Made by a program: the position numbers and the translations under genes. Positions 31,541 through 44,350 of a stretch of DNA of 64,000 nucleotides are shown here, in pieces. How positions within the stretch are numbered: the stretch's first letter is position 1; the number at the start of each line of letters is the position of its first letter. This stretch comes from Brasenia schreberi (Eukaryota; Streptophyta; Magnoliopsida; Nymphaeales; Cabombaceae): assembly GCA_036023115.1 (NCBI GenBank), contig JAYKKT010000059.1, positions 8,071,001 through 8,135,000 on the forward strand. Direction: 5' to 3'. The notes under the pieces are model-generated. The model was given only the letters and a program-made list of their open reading frames with translations. It had not been told where the DNA came from and did no database searches.

Positions 31541-32727
31541 AATTTTCAAAACTCTTTTTATCTTAAAAAGAAAAAACAAGTTAATATGATAACGTTTTTG
31601 AAGATGGTGGCAACTAAGACAAATGCCTCGTCATGATAGACAAGATTACATATGGGAGTTATTTGTTATCCACAAACAACAATATCTGTTGTATCATGAT
31701 ACCAAATGATTAAGGATGTTCATGGAACGGGGTGGGGCCGGGGATTAAAATTCCTACCCCATCCCCATTTCAGAATCCTGTCTCCATCCCCGTGTCCCCA
31801 CAGGGACCCATCATAGAAAAGAAAAATGATCAAACACATATTAGAGTTCACTTTTACATATGAAATGAAACCTAATTTACGCATAATGCATCTAAATTGA
31901 ACATATTATTATGGACGAAATGTGGGGAATGACAATGACTTCACGAATTCAAAAAAAGTGACACTTTCTTTTATTACACAAAAAAGGAAAACAGATTGCT
32001 GTAAAGAGAAACCTGCACCAAAAAAAGCAGATGGGCACACTCGCCATCAGACAAGCTTAAGATCACCTGTGAAGACAAAGATTGCTGATTTGCTGGGCAC
32101 TTCCTTAAGAACAAGGCAAACACTGGTTGTAGATTTTTCACACGTTTAGTGGGTCTAGATAAAAGATTAGAATAAAAAAAGGTTCACCAAAAAAATAGTT
32201 CCAGTCCTAGTTATATGGAAGGAGGATCCCTAACTGAACTTGGGAGCCCCTAGGTCGGTTGCAGATCCTGGTCTGCCTTACCGATTCCACTTACGGTCAG
32301 TTTTGGGACTACTTTAGTTTTGGATCAAACCAACTTGCCGATTCTGAACGGTCTACGTCTGGCTTTTAGGTGAAAACATTGAATGCACAATGACACCTCA
32401 TCTTCCAAACAAATATTGCAGTAAACTGAAGCACATATCTGTGCATAGAAACTTCCATGGATATACATGTGCCAGATAAAACAGGTGATTAATCAAGATG
32501 AATGATAAAATTAGTTCATCAGGTTCACAGTGGAAAGGCCTCTACCCACTTGACTGGGCATCAAGGCAGTGACTCCCCATGGGTGGTACTGCACAAGACA
32601 ACGCCCAGCGTAGCCCCCCCTTGAATTAGCATAGTTTGAATAGAAAAAGTATTTAAAGATTTAGTTCATTAAAAAATCAACAGTCAATGATCAGATGCAA
32701 TCCGGTGGTGTTGATGCAAGATAATGG
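31541..32727. other. Intergenic with degenerate-word repeats
   Basis: About 31718-31815 begins ATGTTCATGG and is built of CCCCATCCCC/GGGGC words. About 32195-32360 is built of GGTTC/GAACC words. No gene was seen. Confidence 0.5.
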
Positions 32728-35279
32728 TTAACTGCTAAAACGAGGGATGGCCTTTAGTACGTTGTAGAGAAGCTGAACTGCAGAATCAAGGGGGCCTGGT
32801 ACGCAATAATGCAAGCAATCACCGTGTCTCAGATGCCCATCTTGTGTCAAGCTTAGCATCGAGTCTACATCAATGTAAATGAAACCAAATTGCTCCAGTA
32901 GAAGTTCGACAAGACGGTTCTGCCTCTTAAAATCTCCCCAGTTATGCTCGTTGATGATGCTAAAGTTCTGCCTCCTTTCCAAAGGCCTTGGCATCTCTGG
33001 CGTGCAATTCATGTGACCTAAAAGAAAAATACAATTTAGTATTTATCAGCAGAAAATGATGTCATAAGACATGCCCTTACGGAACAAGCATCTGCCCCAT
33101 CGAGATGGAAGGTCAATGGCAGTCGGTTTCTTATGTTTATGAAATCAGGCTTGTTTCGTAAGTTGATAATCTAGTTGAACATATATGAATGGGATTAAAT
33201 TTGGAGAAATCCAACATAAACTTCTTGTCAGCGGTGGAGTTTGACGCATTGCAGGAAATCGGATTCAGGGGTAGAAGAGCTCTACATACATGTAGGAGCA
33301 AAGAAATGAAAGTAGCATTCTTGCTAGATATTCATAGATGTCCATCTGTGTCTTTCTCTGCTAAAACCCTCTACTCTAGAAGGATTTTTTCCAATGGATG
33401 CTAGCTCGTTGAGTTTCCCTCTGATATGAGTCTTCTGCAATGCGTCAAAATCAAACAATCTAGCGTTCTTTGCCAGACTGCAGAGAGCCTGTCTTGAATG
33501 TTGGCGTATCAGCCAATTAGTGGGCTAGAACAGCTAATTTTCCTTCATTTTTAACCGACTGTCAACGCCTAGACATGCACAATTGAGCATAAAACACATT
33601 CATGCCATCGCACACACGCAAGCACACATAGGGATGGAAGGAAAGTACCTGGTGGAGTGTTTCTATATATCACCAAAAGATTAGGATGGTTATGTTTTAG
33701 AAAAGAGAAGGTTGAGTTCAATTCTGGCAGGAGTATATCATCACGAAAATAGTGGGCTCCTCTGTTGATTAGCAATGTCTTGACATCCCATTCCTTAATA
33801 AGATTCTTCCATGGCCACTCTTGATGCCATCTAAAAGGAGTATGAGGTTTCTCAATCAACGATAGTTTTTCATTCCTGACAAATGATACATTGAATTCTT
33901 GACCATTCCCGAGCACGTCACCGCATATTGGAAACCCGGGACATTGCTAATTGGCATGTAAATCAATCCGTATCTGAGATTTGTGAGATTCAAGAGCACC
34001 CTTTTAAACCTTTATGTTGTACGTTATTCCTCAAAAGGATAATCCACAGTTCCACTTAAACTCCGCTAAACAGAGGGACCTATGACAAGCAAATGAAATG
34101 TACGTACCGTCCAATTTTGAGCGGTGACTGATGCTTTCTCAGAAGCTTCTCCTTTTAAACCAGGGTGCCTATGCTCACAATCTGTTGACCATGCATGTCC
34201 CGCGTAATTCCATGGTATGTGCCTGGGCGTTGTATCTTAGACCCATCTTCCGGACCCACTAGTCATGAAGTCAGCCAATCAGCTAAATTTTCAATGCAGT
34301 GAATATCATCATCATCATCATTTGCAACAATCACATGCCAACTTACAGTAAAAGTATTTGAATAATTTTTTTTTCGGATAAAACAGGAAGGCAGAAGCCA
34401 GGTATGCATGCCCTGGGTATCAAACTCATGACCTTCATAAAGATTTTTTTTACGTACACTTAGACGCAACCAGATGTTTTATGTGGCGTTGGGGACAAGT
34501 TGCATACCCTCGCTCAAGAATATTGGCCGCGCGCCACCCACCCCCACTCCTCACCACCAAGTCCGTGATGACCAGCATGAGCCTCTAGGTTTCAGGTTCA
34601 ATTCCGTCAGCACCATGAACATTTTGGGTTGGCTAATGATTAGCCTCCACCACAGATTCAAGCCACCTCAACATAAAATCCTTCAGCTTTAGTGGGTAGT
34701 TACCCAAAGAAACTAATGTTGTTCGACGGGTTGGAAGAACCCAGCATAAAAACAGAGATTTGGATGACTAGCCCTCATGGCCTACTGTCAGCAACAGCTA
34801 GCGACCTTAAGCCAAAGTAATATAACTTGTTAACGAGAGGTAAAAGAAAAAAGTGGCGATATGGTGAACGTTTGATTGTTTACCTCATTGCCTTGATGTT
34901 GGTGCCTTGTAAGGGGGCAGTGGCTCATCGTGAGAGACCTTGTCGATTGAAGAGGAGGTTCCCGTGATGTTGGTGCCTTGTAAGGAAGGCAATGACTCAT
35001 CATGAGAGACCTTGTCGATTGAAGAGGAGGAGGTTCCCGTCCCTTGTAAGGAAGGCAATCATGAGAGACTTTGTCCATTGAAGAGGAGTTTTTCGTGATG
35101 TTGGTGCCTTGGAGGGAAGGCAATGGCTCATGATGATAGACCTTGTCGGTTGAAGAGGGGGAGGAGTACTTGGGAAAGTGAAGCTCCATAGTTATCCAAC
35201 ATATGCTTGTCATGAAAGTGCATAGGAGGAGCCGTGAAACGACACCATCTCTGATACCTTTCTGGATCTCGTTCGCCAT
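32728..35279 (-). pseudogene. PC-esterase (TBL/DUF231-like) gene, copy A, broken
   Basis: Exon 1 (34884-35279) encodes MANEIQKGIRDGVVSRLLLC with a membrane segment and a Ser-rich stalk made of a coding minisatellite. Exon 2 is about 34140-34250 (ATPRHIPWNY-type sequence) and has TAA at a Tyr position. Exon 3 remnant 33649-33945 encodes CPGFPICGDVLGNGQEFNVS and INRGAHYFRDDILLPELNST. The last exon, 32728-33017, holds DCLHYCVPGPLDSAVQLLYN with the catalytic D-x-x-H. Such enzymes O-acetylate cell-wall polymers in the Golgi. The part of exon 3 with the catalytic GDS serine, present in copy B, has been deleted, so this copy cannot be active. Confidence 0.78.
34360..34470 (-). mobile_element. tRNA-derived SINE fragment in PC-esterase copy A intron 1
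   Basis: On the minus strand it has a B-box-like GGTCATGAGTTTGATACCC and then GCATACCTGGCTTCTGCC and an A-rich end. Copy B has its relative at the same intron position (49180-49310). Confidence 0.6.
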
Positions 35280-35914
35280 CACAGGGACAGAGAGAGAGAG
35301 AGAGTAAACGACGATGAAGGTGTTCCGTTCTGATTGACCATATTTCTTTCTAGACGATGCAAGGTCATCGGAAACAATGCAGAGGATGCAAGCACGTTGT
35401 ACTAAACCGCATTTCTTTTTTGGGGCCAAACATGCAAGGGCCCATTCACTTGGGAGAAAAGGTGAAAACGGACTCTAGATAAAAATCAGCCGCTATAAAG
35501 AGCGGGATACAATTTCTATGACCACACTACTCATCTCATCGAACGCAACCCTTGTCCACGTCCCTTTTATATATACAGTCCCACTCCTCCCCACTAGGTC
35601 CATGTTGACCAACACGAGCCTCTAGGTTTCATGTCCAATTCCTCGAGTACAATCAGCTTTTTATGGTGGGTCATGATTCGTGTCAATCACTGATTCAAGC
35701 CACATTAAACAAAATCCTTCAGCTTTCGTGGATAGTTACCGAAAGAAACAAATGCTGTTCTACGGGTTGGAGGAACCCACTATAAAACCGAGGTTTCGAT
35801 TACTAGCCTCATGGCCTACGGTCAGCGACAGCTAGCGAGCTTAAGACAAAGTATTACTTGTTAACGAGAGGTAAAACAAAAAAGTGGCGATATGGTGAAT
35901 GCTTGATTGTTTAC

Positions 35915-36426
35915 CTGATGCAGCGAAGATACTCTCGAAAGGAGATGATGGAATTTCTTCCCGTGATGTTGGTGCCTTGTAAGGAAGCCAATGGTTCATC
36001 ATGATAGACTTCTCGATTGAAGAGGAGGAGGTTCCCGTGATGTTGCTGCCTTGTAAGGAAGCCAATGGCTCATCATGAGAGACCTTGTCGATTGAAGAGG
36101 AAGAGATTCCCGTGATGTTGGTCCCTTGTAAGGGAGGCAATGGCTCATCATGAGAGACCTTGTCGGTTGAAGAGGAAGAGGTTCCCGTGATGTTGGTGCC
36201 TTGTAAGGAACGCGAAAGACCTGGTCGATTGAAGAGGAGGAGGTTCCCGTGATGTTGATGCCTTGTAAGGAACGCGCTCATCGTGAGAGACCTCGTCGAT
36301 TGAAGTGGAGGAGTACACGGCAAAGCGAAGCTCCACAATTATCCAACATATGCAAGCTATGAAAGTGCATAAAAGGAGCCGTGAAACGACACCATCTGCG
36401 AAACCTTTCTTGATCTCGTTCGCCAT
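35915..36426 (-). pseudogene. PC-esterase first exon, copy C, frame-broken
   Basis: It starts at the ATG at 36426 with MANEIKKGFADGVVSRLLLC and a membrane segment, and ends at donor TCAG|GTAAAC. The stalk is a tandem array of ~72-75 bp units encoding DKVSHDEPLPPLQGTNITGT with short indels that shift the frame. No later exons follow before copy A. A GA-rich run lies just upstream of the ATG. Confidence 0.7.
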
Positions 36427-36629
36427 CACAGAGAGAGAGAGAGTAAATGATGATGAACACTACAATAGAAGAAGAGAATATCTCTGACTCCCATGAATTG
36501 AGCACTGGTTCATCTTTGTATATTATTTGCTTACCCTGGCGGTTACACAATTAATGACAAGTTTTACACTGGTGTACTGTGGCTGATTCACGGACTGCTT
36601 TAGTGTAAATGGGAGCTTCTCGTGGATGA
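36427..36629. other. 5' flank of PC-esterase copy C, cut by copia 2
   Basis: Homologous sequence to the upstream region of the other copies resumes beyond the copia element at about 44060. Confidence 0.5.
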
Positions 36630-36980
36630 TGTTACAATGAATATGGCCATTCTTGGCTCGGGTAACGGCTGGACTGACCATCCAGCCATTACCTAGAAAA
36701 GGCTGGATAGAGTAATAGACAGTTGTTATTAGAAAATCTGGTAACGACCATCCGTTATAGCTCCCAAATGAGGAAAGTCACAGGTGGATTAAGCCAGACG
36801 ATTGGGGGAGCGACTGCCTATAAAAAGGGAGCCATATACAGATTTCAGGTGTGGAAAAATACCAGAATTTTGAGCAAACCCTTGTGAGGAAACCTCGAGT
36901 CATCACCACCATCGCTGCGTTCACGCAGAGCACCTAAAACCTCCGACAACCTTCACAAGAAAGGTGAGCACCGTCCTTCA
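36630..36980 (+). repeat. Copia 2 5' LTR
   Basis: Starts TGTTACAATGAATATGG and has TATA-like CTATAAAAAGG near 36819. Ends CCGTCCTTCA. Confidence 0.9.
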
Positions 36981-39712
36981 TTGGTATAAGGGCCTCGTTC
37001 CCTGCAAAACGAAAAAGAGGGAGCCTGGTTCCCTGCAAAACAAAAGAGAGGGAACGGGATAGGTTAGAAACAAAAAAATTTTAGTAGCAATCGGAAGTCG
37101 GTAGTCGGACAGGAAAGGCGGTGAGAAGGCTGATGTCCTGAAGATACCCCCAACATATGTGGCCACGACTTCAACATCCTAAAATTGGAGAACTCCATGT
37201 AGAAATATATTTATCCCCAAAAAAACTTCTCTCCTCATACTCTCATGAGGACAACTCTCTTTGTTGATTTCCTAGATGGTCAACCTTCAGGACAATGAAT
37301 AGGTGACTTGTAAAAATGTGAATTGAGGATTGAAACCCTCCTACAATTGCCTCATTAGTTGCCTATAGTTATCTCGAACAAGATGATTTTTTAATGACTG
37401 AAAAATTTCTTCTAATTCAACTTTCTCTCTCTACTTTGCATCTTTATCGTCTGGTATATGAGACCATTCCCTTTTCATATCGAGCTTCCTTTTTTTATCA
37501 ATGGATGACAACTATATGGACTGACATGCTTTCAATAAAATGAATCTCGAGTATATGGTAACTCATATGAATGTCACATGCCACCCACATGATGTTGGAT
37601 TAGAACCAACAACTTCTCATCAATTAATTTCTTTCATGATTAAATCAAGTGCATATCGTGAAACCTTATTTTCTAATGTCTTAACAAACTTAAAGAAATC
37701 TATAAGATAATGTTTGCTATTGAATTGAGATTTTTCAAATGATTTCTTCACTTTTATAATATGTAAATCAATAAATGGGGTTGGGTCCATATTGTTTTCC
37801 CATTGACTCATATAGAAATATCATATTGATGATGGATGCCTTGGTTTATGATACCACATGCTACTAAATGGGTTGATATTATTGGAGATAGTAACTATGG
37901 ATATTGAGTTGTTGGAGAGTTTTCAAGAAAAGTAAAGGCATATTGGGTTGAGATTGAAAAAGAATGTTTTATAAAACTATATACATGTCATGTCATGTCA
38001 TATACTTTTCAGTTTTGATAGAAAAGGTTAATGTCAAGGACCATGTTTCTTGCAATGCTTCTTCATGTAGACAAACTAAATGGATGTTGATGCTTGACTT
38101 GGGTTGGGTAATTGTTGTGATGGAATGTTGTTGTATTAGCGTCGCTTTCAAAGACGAGGTGAACATTCCTTATGCTATTTTGAAATAGTAATTATCCACC
38201 ACCTTGTAATGTATAGTATATAATATGTTATAATAAATTAGGACAACACTTCTTAGTTGTATGTGATGCTTCGATTCCTAGTTTGTATTGTAGTTTTAGT
38301 AAATGTAGATGTTAACTTTTATTGTATTTTACTATAGTTATATATTTTCAATGGGAGTTAACATGCCACCCGTATTTTTGATATGTGAACAAAATTAGTA
38401 TTAAAGTGTTGTTAATTGGGACTTACCATTTTGCATGCACATTATTGAATACATAAAACCGAGGAGATGGGAACATCATATTGAAGAGTAGTTCACTTTT
38501 TTGTATTCAATATTTGTTAAATCTTATGTATTTAGTTTTTTGGTCATGAATAATATATTGTAATTGTGTTATATGATTTGATGTGACGTCAGTCTCTGTT
38601 CACTCAGTTAAAAACAAGAGTAAGAAAATATAGCTGAATATTACAAATATTTAAAAAATCCAATGTCATTTACATAATATAAGTAAAACTCGTAGGTACT
38701 TTCTAATGTGTCATTGTTGTTGTTGTTGTCATGTGACTAATGGACAGGAGCATGAGTGGACGGAATGAGGTGATATACATGTCAACGACATTGCTCGAGG
38801 ATGCTCCTAGCAGCCTGAAGCCCGAAGGCAGGTAAGCCAGCAAAAGGAAGTCCGACAAAAAGCCCCAAAGGCAAAAAACAAAGGCAAGTCGGCGAAAAGC
38901 CTAAAAGGCAAAAACACATGGCAAGCCAGAAAAAGCCCGAAGGCGAAATAGAAACGGCAAGCGATGAACGGCCAGTGGCCGACTGGAGTGCTCAGAAGAA
39001 GAAGAACCCGCCGACAGCCGACGGCGACGAACGGCCAGCGGCCGACCCTCTCCCTCTCTCTTTCTCTCTGGAAAAATCCAGAGCTGTAACCCTGTTTTTT
39101 TTTATTTTTGCTTTTATAGAGATATTAATAAAAAAAACTGCGGTTTTCAAAAAATCGCGGCAGGAAAACCAACGGTTTCAGAAAACCGCCTTGGGTTTTG
39201 AAAGAAAAGGACAAAACTGCCCCAGTCCTTTTTGATTATTACGTAGTTGCCACGGTAAAAAGATAAATTTACCCCTTGGCCGTTTTTGAAAATTACAAAA
39301 ATATCGAGGCTGTTGATTTATAATATTATCCAACCCGGTTTGGAAAATTTCATTTCTGCCATTTAGTCAAAAGACAGGTTTACCCCTGTTCCTTTTGAAA
39401 AATTAAAGATTCGCATTGAGAGTTAAAATTATGATTTTTAACTCCGATCAGTTACAAATTTTATAAGAATACCAAATAGTAATTTTACGAGTTTGTTCTT
39501 GTGATTTTACAAAAATACAAAAAGGGACAAATAGGTAAAAACTATAGATTTACCCTTTGGTATTCGTTTAGGGGTTTGGAGGCAGAAAAACCCCTAGGAA
39601 AATTGTTTATTTTTCAACTCTGCATCAAGTTAACGTGTTTCTTGCTATGTGTTTTTTCTTGTTTCCTTTAAAAAGAGAAAGACCGCTTGATTAATATTTT
39701 TGTTAAACAAAA
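36981..39712 (+). other. Long leader of copia 2
   Basis: About 2.7 kb between primer site and gag. Its middle (about 37190-38740) is AT-rich with a possible FAR1-type transposase fragment. About 38820-39060 holds repeats of a GGCAAGCCxGxxAAAGCCCGAAGGC kind. It may contain an inserted or captured segment. Confidence 0.5.
37620..37811 (-). pseudogene. Possible FAR1/MULE transposase fragment
   Basis: The minus-strand frame has KKSFEKSQFNSKHYLIDFFK followed by ENKVSRYALDLIMKEI. This resembles the segment of FAR1-related proteins where VSRYALxxIxxE precedes the SWIM zinc finger. It is only about 60 codons and the similarity is judged by eye. Confidence 0.35.
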
Positions 39713-42700
39713 ATGAGTTCTAGGATATGCGTGTCCGAACTGACAAAAATAGAAAAATTAAATGGTCTGAACTTCCATACATGGAAGAGAAGAATCCCGC
39801 TAGCTCTAACACTAGAAGGTGTAGAGTATGTGTTAAAAGAAACAATGCGTCCTCCACCACCAGACGCAAGCCAACATCAGTTAGAAATGTATAAGATGAT
39901 ATCATAGCAAGAACAATAATGTTAACTTATATGGAGGATGACCTGATTAGGGTCCTTGAAGAATTTGAGACTGCAAAAGAGCTGTTTGACTCATTAACAG
40001 CTAAGTATGATACAACTGCAAAGTTACATGTGCAGTTGCTACTTCAAAAATATAACTCCTTTAAAATGAAAGAAGGAGAAAATGTAGTAAAACATATAAA
40101 TCACATGCTGGTAATGGCTAGGGATTTAGTTGTAGCAAAATAAGTCATCCCCGAACCAATACAGATATTAACTATACTGAACAGTCTACCTCCATCATGG
40201 AATATGGTCACCACTGCCTTAAGATTAGGGCTTGAAATCAACTTTTCGGAATTACTCCTAAAGCTAGCAATTGAGTAAGAATACATTCTCAAAAATAAAA
40301 GGAAAAAATTGCTAGTAGTCCAAGATGAGTTGGCGTCTAGCTCCAAGTCCAACCAGAAAAAGAAACCAAATAAAAAGTTTGGCAAGAATATCAAGAAAGG
40401 CGGTCAAGTTTTTAAGAAATCACAGGAAACCGCTTCTCGGATGAAGTGCTTCAACTGTGGAAAGATGGGGCACTACAAGAGGGACTGCCGTAACAAGAAA
40501 GGTGGAGAAAACAACCCACAACGCAGACAAACGGAGAAGCAGGATATAATCTGCATAATTTCAGAATGTCTATACTTAGACCGACCAGTTACAGATTGGT
40601 GGATAGACTCGGGAGCTACAAGACACATATCAAAAACCAAGGAAGAGGCAATTGATCTAAAAGAATATCAACTCGAAGAATATCTGTGTACATGAGAAAC
40701 AATACTTTCTCAAATGTTTTTGGTATTGGATCCTTTAGGATATTTGTACAAGGCAAACCAATTGTATTGACTGATGTGTTAATTGTGCCATCTATAAGGC
40801 GCAATTTGGTCTCGATCCCTGCCTTAGTAAAGAAAGGTTTTGAAGTTAGGTTTGTACCTAACAAGGTGACTATTGGAAAACATGGGAGAATATTATTCTA
40901 GGGAGAATTTGATGTAGAACATGGACTGTTCAAGTTATCTGATAATGAAAGTCATCAATCTTCTGTTTATATTGAAAATGTCTTTTCTGTTGATGTGAAT
41001 ATGTGGCATAAACGCCTAGGGCATATAAGTCTAGAAAAGTTGAGGAAATTATCCAACTTTGACTTATTAACCGGATTTGAGGAAAAGACTTTCAACAAAT
41101 GTGAAGCTTGTATACAAGGAAAAATGACAAGAAAAGTCTTTCTCAAGGAAACAACAAGGGCAACAACCCTGTTAAAGATTATTCACACAGATTTATGTGG
41201 ACCTTTTAGAGTAAAGACACATCGAGGAAAGGGTTACTTTATAACCTTTATCGATGATTACTCTAGATATATGTATATATATCTTTTAGCACATAAATCA
41301 GAGGTACTTAAAGTATTTAAAGAATATAAGCAAGAAGTGAAAAATCAATTGGGGCATACTATCAAAGTCTTGAGGTCAGACAGAGGAGGTGAGTATACCT
41401 CAACAGAATTTTTAGAATTTTGTAAAGACTTTGGTATTACTAAACAAAATACAATGCCTAGAACATCTCAACAAAATGGTGTAGCTGAAAGATACAATAA
41501 AACCTTGCTAAATATGACAATGTCTATGATTATTGATGCCTCTCTACCAAGGGTCTTTTGGAAAGAAGCGGTAAGTACAATTGTTTACGTGCTCAACAAA
41601 GTACCATGTAAAGCTGTGTTCACTACACCATATGAGATCCAAAAGGTTCAAAAGGATATCGATTTTATCATAACGACCAAGGATTCATTGAAAACAGAGA
41701 TGTTGAATTCTTAGAAGATTCTAAGAATGACATCCTGGAAAATAATGAAGAGTGTGTTGATGATTTGGTAGATTTAGACCAATCATTTTTTGAGCCCATA
41801 GAAGAACTTCCTGAAACTACCGATACCTTAATTGGACATAAGAGGCCAAGAGCCACTCCATCCTTTTTAAAGGATTATCACACTTATCTTTCAAAAGAAG
41901 TGTGTAATTCAATAGATTTAGATGAATTGACTGATAACTTGATTTATCAACAAGCAATGAATTCATCAGAAGCAACAGACTGGGAGAAAGCCATGGATGA
42001 GAAAATTGAATCCATTGAGAAAAACCAAGTCTGGTAATTGGTTGATTTGCCAAAAAGAAGAAAAGCTATAGGCTGTAAATGGGTTCTCAAAAAGAAATAT
42101 AAGGTCGATGGTATAATCGACAAGTTTAAAACGAGGTTGGTTGCAAAGGGTTTTTCGCAAAAGGAGGGGATAGACTATATTGAGACATATTCTCCAGTTG
42201 CAAAATTTGCATCCATACGGATAATCCTGACAATATCTACATACTATGATTTGAATTTACATCAGTTAGATGTAAAGACAGCCTTTCTAAATGGTGATTT
42301 AGAAGAAATCATATACATGCAGCAACCCGAACGATTTGTGATTGAAGGCCAAGAAGATAAAGTGTATAGGTTGAAAAAATCCCTATATGGCCTAAAACAG
42401 TCACCTCGCCAATGGTATTTGACTTTTCAAAATGCCATTATAGAACTTGGGTCTGTGGCTAACAAACTTGATCACTGTGTTTATGATTGGAACAGTAGGA
42501 GCCACTTTGTAATCTTATCATTATATGTCGATGACATATTGTTGACTGGAAATGACAATGAAATGATTGTCAAAACCAAGTGATGGTTGAACTCAAAGTT
42601 CGAAATGAAGGATATGGGAGAAGCATCCTATATCCTGGGTATAAAGATCTCTCGAGATAGAGGATCTAGACTCTTATGCCTGAGTCAAGAGAGATATATA

Positions 42701-43486
42701 GACTATATCCTCAAGAAGTTTAAAATGGGTGAATGAAAGTCTGTAGATACACCTGTTGTAAAAGGGGTGAAACTAAGTAAGGCTGATTGTCCTGGTGAAG
42801 GAGACGATAAGCCTAATGTTCCTTATGCTCAAGCTGTTGGCAGCTTAATGTATGTTATGTTGTGTACAAGGCCTGATATAAGCTTTGCTGTTAGTCTTGT
42901 CAGTAGATATCAAAGTAATCCTGGTTGGCAACATTGGATAGCTGTAAAAAGAATTTTAAGATATCTGAAAGAAACAAAGGACTTGAAACTATGTTTTCAA
43001 GCAAATGAACTGGAAGTGGTAGGATACTCAGATGCTGACTTTGCTGGGAGCAAAGATGACAACAAATCAACCTCAGGACAAATATTCTTATTTGGAGGTG
43101 GTGTTGTTTCTTGGGTATGTAAGAAACAGGGCTGTGTAGCATTGCATATACAGGAAGCTGAGTATATTGCTTGCTGTATGCCTGTAACAAGTGCTGTCTG
43201 GTTAAGCCTCTTTATACGTGACTTGAAGCTGGAAATACCAGATGAGCCGGTGATTATCTATTGCGATAACAATGCAACAATTACTCTTATTAAGAGTGGA
43301 GTGAATTGTTCAAAAAGCAAGCATATAATGGTAAAATACCACTATGTTCATGATATGGTTATGAGAAAAGAAATATCCATCTCATACATGCCAACGGAAG
43401 ACATGTTGGCAGACCCCTTAACCAAAGGCATAACGGAAGAACTCTTCTCAAAACATGTTGGAAACATGGGTTTGAGATATGTTTGA
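39713..43486 (+). pseudogene. Copia 2 gag-pol, broken
   Basis: Gag starts at the ATG at 39713 (LNGLNFHTWKRRIPLAL). A zinc knuckle CFNCGKMGHYKRDC is near 40450 and the protease WWIDSGATRH near 40600. Integrase lies at 40995-41714 ([55 protein letters not shown]). Reverse transcriptase is at 42038-42583 (CKWVLKKKY, VDVKTAFLNG-type motif, LYVDDILLTGND). RT end and RNase H lie at 42767-43486 (GYSDADFAGSKDDNKSTSG, ADPLTKGI). The frame shifts at least three times and has several stops, so the element is dead. Confidence 0.92.
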
Positions 43487-43661
43487 GTTGTTATATCGGT
43501 AAATAACCATACAACGAATGACTTGTTGTGTAGGGAAATAACCACACAATAGGTTCTGATTACAATAGTAATTAGGAATCGACATAACTAGAAAAAACCC
43601 TTGAAAAGTGAGAGGAAAACCAGTATGTCGATACACTTGGCTCGAATGGTCAAGTGGGAGA

Positions 43662-44006
43662 TGTTACAATGAATATGGCCATTCTCGGCTCGGGTCCAGC
43701 CGTTACTTGAGGAAAGGCTGGATAGAGTAACGGACAGTCGTTACCGAAAAATCCGGTAACGACCATCCGTTACAGCTCCCAGACGAGGGAAGCCACAGGT
43801 GGATTAAGCCAGATGATTGGGGGAGCGGCTGCCTATAAAAAGGCAGCCATATACAGATTTAAGGTGTGAAAAAATACCAGAATACATACAATCGTCTGAG
43901 CAAGCTCTTGTGAGGAAACCTCGAGTCATCACCACCACCGCTGCGCTCACGCAGAGCACCTAAAACCTCCGGCAACCTTCACAAGAAAGGTGAGCACCGT
44001 CCTTGA
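43662..44006 (+). repeat. Copia 2 3' LTR
   Basis: Similar to the 5' LTR with indels (the 5' copy has an insertion near the start). It ends CCGTCCTTGA, with CA changed to GA. Confidence 0.88.
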
Positions 44007-44011
44007 GATGA

Positions 44012-44350
44012 TTCATGGCCTCACTCATGCAATAGACCGCCATTGTTACTTGCTTTTATCGTTGTGGAAGGTCTTCCGTTCTAATAAACCGTATTTGTAT
44101 TCGTACCGTACGAAGTTGACGGAACAACAAAGCTCGCAACCGCTTTGTACCAAATTACATTTCTTTTTCGGAGACAAACATGCAGGGGCCAATCATAAGT
44201 TGACTTTGAAGAAAAGGTGAAAATAGATTCTTGATGAAAAGCAGACGCTATCAACCTCCACTTTTCCACTGTCATTACCTCGTGCGAATTATAATTTTGA
44301 TGTCCTCTTTGTCGAGAACTACCAGTCACGGCTCTGCATCGTCTTCATTT
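44012..44350 (-). repeat. Duplicated 5' flank of PC-esterase genes
   Basis: Similar to about 35330-35470 and 49960-50200, the regions just upstream of the first exons of copies A and B. Confidence 0.65.

Larger units (their letters stand above)
36630..44006 (+). mobile_element. Ty1/copia retrotransposon, copia 2
   Basis: LTRs 36630-36980 and 43662-44006, flanked by the 5-bp duplication GATGA (36625-36629 and 44007-44011). The primer site is decayed to TGGTATAAGGGCC, one base off the LTR end. A purine-rich CAAGTGGGAGA precedes the 3' LTR. A 2.7-kb leader precedes gag. Coding is broken by stops and frameshifts. It separates copies A and C of the PC-esterase cluster from copies D, B and E. Confidence 0.93.
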
